A stretch of DNA of 64,000 bases from QHXQ01 sp045807745 (lineage in GTDB: Bacteria > Acidobacteriota > Blastocatellia > Pyrinomonadales > Pyrinomonadaceae), in assembly GCA_045807745.1 (NCBI GenBank), contig JBJMGT010000031.1, positions 87,050 through 151,049 of the forward strand. Direction: 5' to 3'. The notes beneath the pieces were generated by a model, which worked only from the letters and a program-made list of their open reading frames with translations, was not told where the DNA came from and did no database searches. Shown here piece after piece: positions 17,838 through 26,331 of this stretch. Position numbers and translations under genes: made by a program. Positions within the stretch are counted from its first letter, which is position 1; the number at the start of each line of letters is the position of its first letter.

Positions 17838-19046
17838 ATGAGCCACACTGCTGAGCATGACTTCCCGCGCTTGCTGGCAACGATGCGCGAGTTCATCCGC
17901 GCGGAAGTCTATCCGCTCGAACGCGATTTCCTGAGTCGTCCGTTCCGCGAGTTGCTGCCCGCTTTACAAGAGAAGCGGGCACAGGTTAAGGCGTTGGGTT
18001 TGTGGGCCCCGCAACTGCCGAAAGCCTATGGCGGTCTCGGTCTCAGCCTGACGGAGTTCGCGCGCGTGAGTGAGGAGTTGGGGCGCACGCCGCTCGGCCA
18101 TTACCTGTTCAACTGCCAAGCGCCCGACGCCGGCAACATGGAAGTGTTGCTGGCGCACGCGACGCCGGAGCAGCAGGAGTTGTACTTACGTCCGCTCGTG
18201 CGGGGCGACGTGCGGAGTTGTTTTTCGATGACCGAGCCGGAGCACCCCGGCTCGAACCCGACGTGGCTAAGCACCAGCGCGACGAAAGACGGCGACGACT
18301 ACGTCATCAACGGGCACAAGTGGTTTACTTCATCGGCCGAGGGCGCGGCGTTTGCCATCGTCATGGCCGTGACCAACCCGGACGCAGAGAGTCCGTATCA
18401 ACGTGCCAGCCAGATCATCGTGCCCTTAGACACGCCCGGCTTCAAACTCATACGCAACATCAGTGTGATGGGCGATGAGGGCAGTGATTACGCGAGCCAC
18501 GCCGAAGTCGTCTACGAGCACTGCCACGTGCCGCAACGGAATCGGCTGGGCGCGGAAGGCGATGGCTTCCGCATCGCGCAAGAGCGGCTCGGGCCGGGGC
18601 GCATCCAACACTGCATGCGCTGGGTCGGCATCTGCGAGCGCTCGTTCGACCTGATGTGCGCCCACGCTGCCAGCCGACAGTTGTCGCCCGGTGTGCCTTT
18701 AGGCAGCCGACAGAGCGTACAGGCTTGGATCGCTGAGAGCCGCGCTGAGATCAGCGCCGCGCGTCTGCTGGTCTTGCACACGGCCGCGCGCATTGAGGCG
18801 GAAGGCGCGGCGGCGGCGCGCACGGACATTTCGCTCATCAAGTTCTACGTGGCCGGCATCATGCAGCAGGTGCTCGACCGCGCGCTTCAAGTGCACGGCG
18901 CGCTCGGTCTGACCGACGACACGGTGCTCGCCTACTGGTACAGGCACGAGCGCGCCGCCCGCATCTACGACGGCCCGGACGAAGTCCACAAAGCGGTCGT
19001 AGCGCGCAGCGTGCTACGCAATTACGGCATTGATGTGGCGATCTAA
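17838..19046 (+). CDS. Acyl-CoA dehydrogenase (ACAD10/11-like)
   Basis: A 402-residue flavoprotein of the acyl-CoA dehydrogenase family with N-terminal helical, central beta (SCFSMTEPEHPGSNPTWL, INGHKWFTSSAEGAAF) and C-terminal helical domains (LQVHGALGLTDDTVLAYWYRHERAARIYDGPDEVH). ATG at 17838 is chosen; a GTG 15 bp earlier overlaps the M13 gene. The sequence is most like the ACAD10/ACAD11 subgroup. Those proteins carry or work with an APH-type kinase that phosphorylates the 4-hydroxyl of hydroxyacyl-CoAs before dehydration, as LvaA and LvaC do in Pseudomonas putida levulinate degradation. The matching kinase gene lies at 20046, separated by the DUF4160/DUF2442 island. Confidence 0.88.
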   Translation: MSHTAEHDFPRLLATMREFIRAEVYPLERDFLSRPFRELLPALQEKRAQVKALGLWAPQLPKAYGGLGLSLTEFARVSEELGRTPLGHYLFNCQAPDAGNMEVLLAHATPEQQELYLRPLVRGDVRSCFSMTEPEHPGSNPTWLSTSATKDGDDYVINGHKWFTSSAEGAAFAIVMAVTNPDAESPYQRASQIIVPLDTPGFKLIRNISVMGDEGSDYASHAEVVYEHCHVPQRNRLGAEGDGFRIAQERLGPGRIQHCMRWVGICERSFDLMCAHAASRQLSPGVPLGSRQSVQAWIAESRAEISAARLLVLHTAARIEAEGAAAARTDISLIKFYVAGIMQQVLDRALQVHGALGLTDDTVLAYWYRHERAARIYDGPDEVHKAVVARSVLRNYGIDVAI

Positions 19047-19156
19047 CGCCGGGTCTCACCCGCCGCGAGCGAGCAGCACACAAGCCACATCGGAGAAGAC
19101 AACGATGAATGAGTTACTATCGAGCGGTCGGGTTCAATGAGTTGTTAGATTGCGGT

Positions 19157-19576
19157 CTATTGTCCAACTTGATTGAGTCTATTGCACTCTTGACATAGCG
19201 GTTTGCTCCCCGTTCCCTGCCGAATGTCTTGAGGATCAATATTATTACCAGTGTTGCATCCAGAGTTGTTGTGATACACGGACTGTTTGACTGAATGCCA
19301 GGGGGACTTTTTCGCTAAATGTTTCCGAGGGGCTGGTGCTCCGCGAAGTAACCCCTCTGTACTTAAATCTTCATCTATATCAGGCCAATGAATCCCGTAT
19401 CCGCCGCCGCTAATTTGCCAGTTATTCCGTTCTGTCTCCGTAGCAGCCAATAATCTTGGATACCAAACGAGCGGTACAATGATTACGCGTCCATCCATGA
19501 GAGCGACACTCAATGCATCCTCTATAAACTCTACGCCTGAGACACGCTCATCAGCCGCCAATGCCAAAATACCCAT
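19157..19576 (-). CDS. DUF2442 protein with cysteine-rich C-terminal tail
   Basis: A 139-residue protein. Residues about 1-75 match DUF2442: ALSVALMDGRVIIVPLVWYPRL, then the conserved HWPDIDEDLSTEGLLRG. The last 50 residues carry a separate HNNSGC...LCQEC pattern that could bind zinc and is not part of the usual short DUF2442. The start overlaps the end of the DUF4160 gene by 26 bp, so the two are an operon. DUF4160/DUF2442 pairs are often found together and have been suggested to be toxin-antitoxin-like; this is not established for these proteins. Local base composition is clearly more AT-rich than that of the neighbours, a sign of transfer. Confidence 0.75.
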   Translation of the reverse strand: MGILALAADERVSGVEFIEDALSVALMDGRVIIVPLVWYPRLLAATETERNNWQISGGGYGIHWPDIDEDLSTEGLLRGAPAPRKHLAKKSPWHSVKQSVYHNNSGCNTGNNIDPQDIRQGTGSKPLCQECNRLNQVGQ

Positions 19577-19793
19577 TCCAAGCCTCCAATAACTCTGTTT
19601 GGTGCTCCATTACGAGCGATTGTAACCTTCGTAGCTCTCTTGAGCTAAACCCCAAATTACGAGCTAAGTCTACCGGTTCCAGCCAAAACTTTGCAGATAG
19701 ATTATCACGATCAATATGAATATGTGGCGGCTCATTAGGCTCATGACTGTAAAAGTAGAAGCGATAAGGGCCGATTCTTAGAATTGCTGGCAT
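19551..19793 (-). CDS. DUF4160 protein
   Basis: An 80-residue protein starting MPAILRIGPYRFYFYSHEP, the usual DUF4160 opening, followed by PPHIHIDRDNLSAKFWLEP and a C-terminal helix with ELRRLQSLVMEHQTELLEAWN. ATG at 19793 is chosen over a frame 30 bp longer because family members begin here. It is the first gene of a two-gene unit with DUF2442, and both lie in an AT-richer patch between two metabolic genes on the opposite strand. Function is unknown; a toxin-antitoxin-like role is a proposal only. Confidence 0.8.
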   Translation of the reverse strand: MPAILRIGPYRFYFYSHEPNEPPHIHIDRDNLSAKFWLEPVDLARNLGFSSRELRRLQSLVMEHQTELLEAWNGYFGIGG

Positions 19794-19838
19794 AAGCAAG
19801 TATTTTATCAGAACATTCAACAAGCAATCTAACTACTG

Positions 19839-19903
19839 ATTAAATAGACCAAGGCTTGATAATATGCTGATTTGACGTGTTATCAAGCCTTAGTCTATTT
19901 AAT
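19839..19903. repeat. 24-bp inverted repeat upstream of the DUF4160 gene
   Basis: Arms at 19839-19862 and 19880-19903 match with one mismatch in 24, around a 17-nt loop. Each arm opens ATTAAATAGAC and ends GGCTTGATAA. It is too AT-rich to belong to the other dyad families in this window. It lies 46 bp upstream of the DUF4160 start and could be an operator, a recombination site or a trace of the island's insertion. Confidence 0.8.
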
Positions 19904-20045
19904 ACCGCTATCGACCGCTATTTCGACCTGACAGATGCGGATATGATTAAGTTTAGTCGCAGTGAAAGTGAATCCAAGAGGGCTGGCCTCAACTCCAATC
20001 GTGATTGAGCTTGATTGTGTCAGGCTTGAATTAAGTTGAGCGTGT

Positions 20046-21143
20046 ATGAACTGGCCGGAACAGTTACGGGACGAGGCGCGCGCCGTGCGGGCCGGTGAGC
20101 AGTTGGACGAAGCGCGTCTGCTCGCCTATCTCCGCACGCAGATGCCTGAGCTTGAGGGGGCGTTGACGGTCGAGCAGTTCCCGGCAGGTTTTTCTAATTT
20201 GACCTATCTGGTGCGCGTTGGGGGCAAAGAGTTCGTGCTGCGGCGGCCGCCCTTCGGCGCGAAGGTTAAGACGGCGCACGACATGGGGCGCGAATTTCTG
20301 ATCCTGTCGCGCCTGCGCCCCATCTATCCGAAAGTCCCGCGCCCTGTGCTGTACTGCGTTGATGAGACGATCCTCGGCGCGCCCTTCTATCTGATGGAGC
20401 GCGTCGAGGGTGTCATCCTGCGCGCGCGCTTGCCCGGTGAGTTGACGTTGTCGCCGGAGGTCATGCGGCAAGTGTCCAAGTCGTTTATTACAAATCTGGT
20501 GGAGTTGCACGGCGTCGATTATGCGGCGGCAGGCTTGGGTGAGCTTGGCCGTGCAGAGGGCTACGTCGCCCGGCAGATTGAGGGCTGGACGAAAAGATAT
20601 TACAACGCGCGCACAGACGACGTGCCGGCCATCGAACAACTAGCGCGCTGGTTGAGCGCACATGCGCCGGCCGATTCGGCGCGCGCGCTCATTCACAACG
20701 ACTACAAGTATGACAACGTGGTCTTCGCGCCGTCTGATCTGGCGCGCGTGGTGGCCGTGCTCGATTGGGAGATGGCGACCATCGGCGACCCGCTCATGGA
20801 CTTGGGCACAACGCTCGCCTACTGGGTTGATGGGGACGACCCCGAAGAGTGGCAACGGTGCGGCTTTGGGCTGACGGCGCTACCCGGCAACTTAAGCCGC
20901 CGCGAACTGCTCGAAGCTTACGCGCGTCTGAGCGGGCGCGCAGTTGACCACGTCGTCTTCTATTTTGCTTACGGGCTGTTGAAGATCGCCGGCATCGTGC
21001 AGCAGATTTATTTCCGTTATCGCCAGGGCTACACGACGGACGCGCGCTTTGCCGACCTCGCCGCTTTAGTGCGCGCCTGCGGTGCGTTGGCCCAACGCGC
21101 GATCCAACAAGGCAGGATCGACAGCCTCTGTGCTTCAGGCTAG
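20046..21143 (+). CDS. ACAD10/11-type phosphotransferase (APH family)
   Basis: A 365-residue kinase of the APH superfamily. Catalytic ALIHNDYKYDNVVF and metal-site VLDWEMATIGDPLMDLG match the subgroup found as the N-terminal domain of ACAD10/ACAD11 and as the LvaA-type kinase. These phosphorylate 4-hydroxyacyl-CoA substrates in the cytoplasm. FVLRRPPFGAKVKTAHDMGREF near residue 65 is also characteristic. The start is ATG at 20046 with only a weak ribosome binding site. The likely partner is the acyl-CoA dehydrogenase at 17838, same strand, one kilobase upstream across the DUF4160/DUF2442 island. Substrate specificity cannot be read. Confidence 0.85.
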   Translation: MNWPEQLRDEARAVRAGEQLDEARLLAYLRTQMPELEGALTVEQFPAGFSNLTYLVRVGGKEFVLRRPPFGAKVKTAHDMGREFLILSRLRPIYPKVPRPVLYCVDETILGAPFYLMERVEGVILRARLPGELTLSPEVMRQVSKSFITNLVELHGVDYAAAGLGELGRAEGYVARQIEGWTKRYYNARTDDVPAIEQLARWLSAHAPADSARALIHNDYKYDNVVFAPSDLARVVAVLDWEMATIGDPLMDLGTTLAYWVDGDDPEEWQRCGFGLTALPGNLSRRELLEAYARLSGRAVDHVVFYFAYGLLKIAGIVQQIYFRYRQGYTTDARFADLAALVRACGALAQRAIQQGRIDSLCASG

Positions 21144-21224
21144 TGGTAAGATGCAGCCGGCGGTTGCCCTCTATGTAAACTGCCGGCCGCGCCTGTTAAA
21201 TTTTCCGGCCAACGGAGACGAGCG

Positions 21225-22748
21225 ATGAACTGTCCGCGATGCGAGCACGCCTTAGACGAAGGGGCGTCGTTCTGTGGCCAGTGCGGCGTGGGCCTCGCAC
21301 AGGCGGGCGCGGCGGCGCGGCAGGCACGCTCTGACGAGCACGCCGAGACGGTGCGATCTGCCGACCTGCAAAACACACCTGCGCCCGAAGCTGCGCACGC
21401 GTTGCCGCTCGATGACCAAAAATCTTTTCGCGGGCTGCTCGTGCACAGTGTGTTGGGCGAAGGGGCGATGGGCGCGGCCTATCTGGCGAGCCATTGCATC
21501 TTGCGGATGCCGCTGGTCATCAAGACCTTCAAGGTCAGCGCGCACCCGGATGTCTTCACGGAGGCGCATCTGGCCGCCCGCGTGGTCTCGCCGCACGTGG
21601 TCGGCGTCATCGATGCCGGCGTGGAGGCGGGCGTGCCGTTTGTGATTCAACGCTATATCGACGGCATCGATCTGGCGGAGTTGGTCAAGTATCTACAGGC
21701 GGGCGCTTGGCGGCTGCCGATGAATACGATCTGCCACATCCTGATCGACGCGGCCCACGGTCTGCACACCATTCACCAAGCGGGCGTGATCCATCGTGAT
21801 GTCAAACCGGCCAATCTATTTCTAACCGGCAGTGGGATCACGACGGTGGGTGATTTCGGCATCGCCGTGGACGCGGCCCGAGTTAAGGAAGAGCAACTGC
21901 TGACCGGCACGCCCATGTTCATGGCCCCGGAACAATGGCTCAGAGGTGAAATGGGCCGCCACACGGACATCTACGCGCTGGGAGCGACGGGGCATCTCTT
22001 GCTGACCGGCGCGCCGCCCTTCGAGGCGAACAGCGTCGAAGAGATGGCCCGCGCACATATCGACCAGCCTTATCAAGCGCCGGCCTCGACCAATCCGGCG
22101 GAAGCTTATCTCTGCTCGGTCATCGAGCGGACGCTGCGGAAAAAACCGGACGAACGCTATCAGACAGCCGAAGCACTTGCGCGCGTGCTCGAAGTTGTGG
22201 CCGAGCCGCCGCCGCAGCTTGTCCGCATCGGGCAGGACGAGGCCCGCGTCGGCCCGCTCCACATCGAGTTGGCAGTGTGCGACATCACGACCAGTGTGAG
22301 CGATGTGATTGTCAACGCGGCGAACTCTGCAATGGAGATGGACTTGGGCGTGGCGGCCGCGCTCGGCCGGGCGGCGGGGCCGTCGGTTGAACAAGAGGCG
22401 ATGCAACACGCGCCGGTCTCGATGGGCGAAGTGGTTTGGACAGGTGCGGGCCAATTACAGGCCCGTTGGGTCGCGCACGCGGTCTCGGCGATGAGTGGGG
22501 CGGTCTGTCTGCAACGCTGCACTCTGCGTGTGCTGTTGGGCGCTGAAGTACGACAGGCGCGCTCAGTCGTCTTCCCCGCGCTGGGCACAGGCGTGGGCGC
22601 TGTGCCGATGGATTTGGCCGCCAAGTTAATTCTAGAGGCCATGCGCACCTTCGCCTCTTTTCAACCCCAGTTCGTCCGCACGGTGCGCGTCGTTCTCTTC
22701 GACGAAGCGGGGCGCGCTCGTTGGCGCACGATCTTAAAATCAATGTGA
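21225..22748 (+). CDS. Zinc ribbon-Ser/Thr protein kinase-macrodomain fusion
   Basis: A 507-residue protein with three parts. Residues 3-20 form a zinc ribbon (CPRC...CGQC). A protein kinase spans about 70-325: glycine loop GEGAMG, Lys100 in PLVIKTF, catalytic HRDVKPANL (Asp192), DFG at 210-212 and MAPEQW. From about 342 to 507 a macrodomain follows, with the DIT and VIVNAANSAM core (Asn364, Asn367), and it reaches the C-terminus. Macrodomains bind or remove ADP-ribose. Here the usual glycine-rich stretch after the NAAN motif is changed to EMDLGV, so binding but not hydrolysis is possible. No membrane span is visible, so it is probably cytoplasmic. A secreted protein gene follows within 35 bp. 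Confidence 0.88.
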   Translation: MNCPRCEHALDEGASFCGQCGVGLAQAGAAARQARSDEHAETVRSADLQNTPAPEAAHALPLDDQKSFRGLLVHSVLGEGAMGAAYLASHCILRMPLVIKTFKVSAHPDVFTEAHLAARVVSPHVVGVIDAGVEAGVPFVIQRYIDGIDLAELVKYLQAGAWRLPMNTICHILIDAAHGLHTIHQAGVIHRDVKPANLFLTGSGITTVGDFGIAVDAARVKEEQLLTGTPMFMAPEQWLRGEMGRHTDIYALGATGHLLLTGAPPFEANSVEEMARAHIDQPYQAPASTNPAEAYLCSVIERTLRKKPDERYQTAEALARVLEVVAEPPPQLVRIGQDEARVGPLHIELAVCDITTSVSDVIVNAANSAMEMDLGVAAALGRAAGPSVEQEAMQHAPVSMGEVVWTGAGQLQARWVAHAVSAMSGAVCLQRCTLRVLLGAEVRQARSVVFPALGTGVGAVPMDLAAKLILEAMRTFASFQPQFVRTVRVVLFDEAGRARWRTILKSM

Positions 22749-22780
22749 GTGTTGCAAGGGTGACTCAAGAAATTACGAAC

Positions 22781-23425
22781 ATGCGATCTGTGAAACTTAT
22801 CTTGGCTGCGCTGTACCTGTGCGGCGCTACGCTGGTAGGGCCGGTCAGCGCGCAACAGCCGGCGCGGGACGAGCAGAAAAATCCTTCGCTGAAGAAGCCG
22901 GAGAAGTCGGCCGTGCCGCCGCCGATGCAGCGCCGGCGCTATGACCGCGCGCTCAACGTTACTTACGTGAACGTGGACATTCCGCTCCGCACGCGCGCTG
23001 AAACTAAAGCCGCGGGCAGCAAGGGCGCGCCCGTGCGGGAAGTGATGTTGATCTTCCAACTGGTCTACAAGGGCACGACGACGACCGATCTGGCGCAGGT
23101 CTATCTGTTCGCGCAATCGCTCGCCGGGCGGCAGGAGGCCGATAGGCTTAATGCTGTGCAAGAGATCGAGATCAACGCCGAAGGCTATCAGTACTCTTAC
23201 GCGCGCGCGAATTATCAAACGGAGTTGGTCGAAGCGACCGGCGGTGTGCAAGGGACGATTCCGCTCAAACGCGAGATCATCGGCTTCAACATGCCGCCCG
23301 ACGATCTATCGCAGATGACGAATGCCAACAGTCTCAAGATCAAACTCGGCACAGAACAGTTCATCATCCACTCGCCCCAATTGACGGAACTCCGCCGCAC
23401 GCTCGTCACCGGCGGCGAGGATTGA
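22781..23425 (+). CDS. Secreted protein of unknown function
   Basis: A 214-residue protein with a signal peptide (MRSVKLILAALYLCGATLV...VSAQQ). ATG at 22781 is chosen because the signal peptide starts there; the longer frame overlaps the kinase gene. After a lysine-rich linker, the mature part is beta-rich (ALNVTYVNVDIPLRTRAET, then VMLIFQLVYKG). I recognise no family. It begins 32 bp after the kinase-macrodomain gene, so it may be co-expressed with it. Confidence 0.6.
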   Translation: MRSVKLILAALYLCGATLVGPVSAQQPARDEQKNPSLKKPEKSAVPPPMQRRRYDRALNVTYVNVDIPLRTRAETKAAGSKGAPVREVMLIFQLVYKGTTTTDLAQVYLFAQSLAGRQEADRLNAVQEIEINAEGYQYSYARANYQTELVEATGGVQGTIPLKREIIGFNMPPDDLSQMTNANSLKIKLGTEQFIIHSPQLTELRRTLVTGGED

Positions 23426-23438
23426 CACGACCGGGCCG

Positions 23439-25268
23439 TTACCGGCCAGCGTTGATGATGAAACCTGTGAGGCCGGCGACGGCCGCCGCAAAAGTCGCGA
23501 TGAGTATTGACCAGCCCGCGCCGCTCAGATGCCCCTGCACCCTTAAGCCTGTCGCCAATTTGCGCGCGTAGCAGAGGTGCGCGAGCGCCAACAGCAAGAT
23601 TGACAGCGCGCCACAGTAAACTCTATGAATCAGTATTCGTGTTAACTTGTCCCCACCGTTGACTAAATCGGCCGGCGTCCAGAGTTGATACAAGACAGGG
23701 TTATAAAGCCAGTTGTGATAGCCTTGGCTGGTCAGATAATAAAACCCGCCGCCGATGGCGAGGCTCACCGCATACGTCAGATATTTATCGCGCAACAGCA
23801 CATTCAAGGCGATGGATGCGGCCAGCATGAAAACTATGCTCGGCCCTGAAATCAGCGCGTAGGTCTTGAAGTAAGTTTGCAGTTCAAGCGGCGTGTGACC
23901 TTGATAAAGTTGCAACCCGATGGCAGTTAAAGCGACCAGCGTAATGAGCGCCAGCGCCAGTAGCAACGTGGCGGCAAACTTCGAGAGCAGCAGGACGAAG
24001 TTCGGCGCGGGCACGCTCCATAAGACCGGCTCGATGCGTGTCTCGCGGTCGCGGTGCAATGTCTCGCCCGCGTAGAAAACCGCCATGCCGAACAAAAATA
24101 AGAGCAGCACGTGCGCCGTTCGGCTCGCATAGGTGGCCGAGTAAGAGACTTCGGGCACAAGTCTAAAAGCAGCCACCTCCAGCCCGCAGGCACACAGAAT
24201 GATCGGCGCAACCAGCACCAGACTGCGCTCGGCGCTGAGCAGCCGCAACTCCACGCCCAGCGCTGCCATGAACTGATCGAAACTCGCGCGCCAGCCTTGT
24301 GTGACGACGTTGACCTGCGGCAACGCAATCTGTTTCGCAGCGTGAGCGATGATGACCTGCGGTGCTTCCTCTGGATGGGAGCTTTCCGACTCGCTGTAAA
24401 GTCGCTCCGATCTCGGCGCGAGGTCGAGCATCGAAGTCCGCTGCTGCTCTGCGTGCGCCCCGGCGCGTTCGGTCGTAGAAAAACGGACGTAGAGTATGGC
24501 CAGACAAACAAGCGCCATGCCCAACATCAGCGCGCGGTTCGCGATCATGACGCCGTCATAGCTGACCGTCATCTGATTCAGCCAGTCGGCGCTACGCCCT
24601 TGCCACGTCTCGCCCCCGACATTGAATAGCAACGGGTCGAGCGCGATGCGCCAGCGCATCGGCAGCCCTTTAATCGACTCCTGCCACGCGATGTAGAGGA
24701 AATAAAACGAGACCGCCAAGCCGTAAACCAACTTGACGTTGCGCGTGAGCGTGCCCACGGTAAAACAGATCGCCGCCAGCGCGAGGCTCGACACGCCGAC
24801 GAAAAAGCAGAAGTGTTGCAGATAGGGCCACAGGCGCGGCGGCAAGACGATCATGCCCGGCGTGCGAAACGCTTGCAGCAGCAGCGCCGTCAGCGCGAAA
24901 CAGGCTTGACAACAGACGAGGACGAAGAAGTTGCCGCAGAATTTGCCCAACAGATATGAGATGCGACTGACAGGCTTGGAAAAAATAAGCGGGTCGATGC
25001 CGAGGCGAAAATCTCTGATGACCGGGTCGCCCATCAGCAGAGCGATGAAGAGCGGCATCGTCATAAACGAAAAGCCGAGCAGCAGCCAGACGATATAAAA
25101 ATCGCTGTTGACCGCCCAGCCGCGTGAGACGGCCGGCCCCCGCGCCCACCACAGGACGGCGTTCGCACTGAAGATCAACATCAGCGCATAAGGCGCGATG
25201 CGCTTCAGGTTGAACAGCACTTCGGCTCGAACAATCGCGACGAATGGGGTCAACCTTGTGGCGCTCAA
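23439..25268 (-). CDS. ABC-2 type transporter permease
   Basis: A 609-residue membrane protein. The start is TTG at 25268, which overlaps the TGA of the upstream ATPase gene; the 95 residues an upstream start would add are ATPase-gene shadow sequence. About twelve to thirteen hydrophobic spans fall in two blocks separated by a charged loop (about 240-300). It opens LSATRLTPFVAIVRAEVLFNLKR, typical of ABC-2 permeases, and the FSKPVSRISYLLGKF stretch is also characteristic. With the overlapping ATPase gene it would form an exporter in the inner membrane. Substrate is unknown. Confidence 0.82.
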   Translation of the reverse strand: MSATRLTPFVAIVRAEVLFNLKRIAPYALMLIFSANAVLWWARGPAVSRGWAVNSDFYIVWLLLGFSFMTMPLFIALLMGDPVIRDFRLGIDPLIFSKPVSRISYLLGKFCGNFFVLVCCQACFALTALLLQAFRTPGMIVLPPRLWPYLQHFCFFVGVSSLALAAICFTVGTLTRNVKLVYGLAVSFYFLYIAWQESIKGLPMRWRIALDPLLFNVGGETWQGRSADWLNQMTVSYDGVMIANRALMLGMALVCLAILYVRFSTTERAGAHAEQQRTSMLDLAPRSERLYSESESSHPEEAPQVIIAHAAKQIALPQVNVVTQGWRASFDQFMAALGVELRLLSAERSLVLVAPIILCACGLEVAAFRLVPEVSYSATYASRTAHVLLLFLFGMAVFYAGETLHRDRETRIEPVLWSVPAPNFVLLLSKFAATLLLALALITLVALTAIGLQLYQGHTPLELQTYFKTYALISGPSIVFMLAASIALNVLLRDKYLTYAVSLAIGGGFYYLTSQGYHNWLYNPVLYQLWTPADLVNGGDKLTRILIHRVYCGALSILLLALAHLCYARKLATGLRVQGHLSGAGWSILIATFAAAVAGLTGFIINAGR

Positions 25269-26149
25269 TTGACGTTCTCCGGTCGGCTGACCAGACTGAG
25301 ATAGTAATCTTCCAGCGTCGGCGTGGCGGGTCTGAACTCTTCCCCCGGTCTGCCGGCCGGCGCAAGCACTCTGACCCGCACTTGCCCGGCAAACATTTGC
25401 GTAGAGATAACACGGCAGCGCGCTTTGAGCGCCGTGACCTGTTCGCGCGGCACGGTCGTCTCCCAGACGGCGCGCGCCATCTGCGTCAGCGCTGCCTGCG
25501 GGGTGCAGAACGCGATGATCTCGCCGCGTCGTATGATCGCCATCGTGCCGCACAGGTTGGAGACATCCGAGACGATGTGCGTCGAAAGCAGCACGACCGT
25601 ATCCGTGCCCGCGATTTCGGACAACAGATTATGAAAGCGGTTGCGCTCTTCCGGGTCTAGGCCGGCGGTCGGCTCGTCAACAATAATGAGCTGGGGCTGA
25701 CCGATGAGCGCCTGCGCGATCCCCAGTCGCTGTCGCATCCCACCGGAAAAGCCGCCGACCGGCTGCTTACGCACGTCGGCCAGATTGACGCGCTCAAACA
25801 GCGCGTCGAGCAGACGCGCGCGTTCACGGCCGGCCGCGACGCCTTTCAGTCGGGCAAAGTAAGCGAGCGTCTGCTCGGCCGTCAGCGTCGGGTAGAGACC
25901 GAACTCCTGCGGCAAGTAGCCGAGCATTCTGCGCGCCGCCATCTTGTGGCTGATGAAGTCAACGCCATGTACGGCCACCGCGCCGGAGTCGGGTGCGAGC
26001 AAGGTGGCCAGTATCTTCATCAAAGTCGTCTTGCCCGCGCCGTTCGGCCCGAGTAGTCCGAACACGCCTGCGGACACTTCTAGGTTAATACCTTTCAGCG
26101 CTTGCACACCATGCGCGTAAGTTTTTTTCAACTCGCTTATTTTCAGCAT
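25265..26149 (-). CDS. ABC transporter ATP-binding protein
   Basis: A 294-residue ATPase. Walker A GPNGAGKTT near residue 35, Q-loop in YLPQEFGLYPTLTA, signature FSGGMRQRLGIAQAL, Walker B LIIVDEPTAGLDP and switch histidine in LLSTHIVSDV are all present. About 90 residues follow the ATPase core, as is usual in ABC-2 exporters of the NatA/CcmA-like type. It energises export in the inner membrane with the permease encoded immediately downstream (4-bp stop/start overlap). Substrate is unknown. Confidence 0.92.
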   Translation of the reverse strand: MLKISELKKTYAHGVQALKGINLEVSAGVFGLLGPNGAGKTTLMKILATLLAPDSGAVAVHGVDFISHKMAARRMLGYLPQEFGLYPTLTAEQTLAYFARLKGVAAGRERARLLDALFERVNLADVRKQPVGGFSGGMRQRLGIAQALIGQPQLIIVDEPTAGLDPEERNRFHNLLSEIAGTDTVVLLSTHIVSDVSNLCGTMAIIRRGEIIAFCTPQAALTQMARAVWETTVPREQVTALKARCRVISTQMFAGQVRVRVLAPAGRPGEEFRPATPTLEDYYLSLVSRPENVN

Positions 26150-26331
26150 CGTCTTTATGTCAGCTCTCTCGACACTCCAACACGTCTATCGATTGGTGAA
26201 TACAGAGATGGGCAAGTCTTGCGCGCAGAAGACTCCATAGGGACACCGCCTGCGCCGCATATGTTCCAGCATTGTGGCGCGCCGGTAAGTCTATTTGTGT
26301 GGCTGCACTAAATTGATCGCCCTGACCGCGT

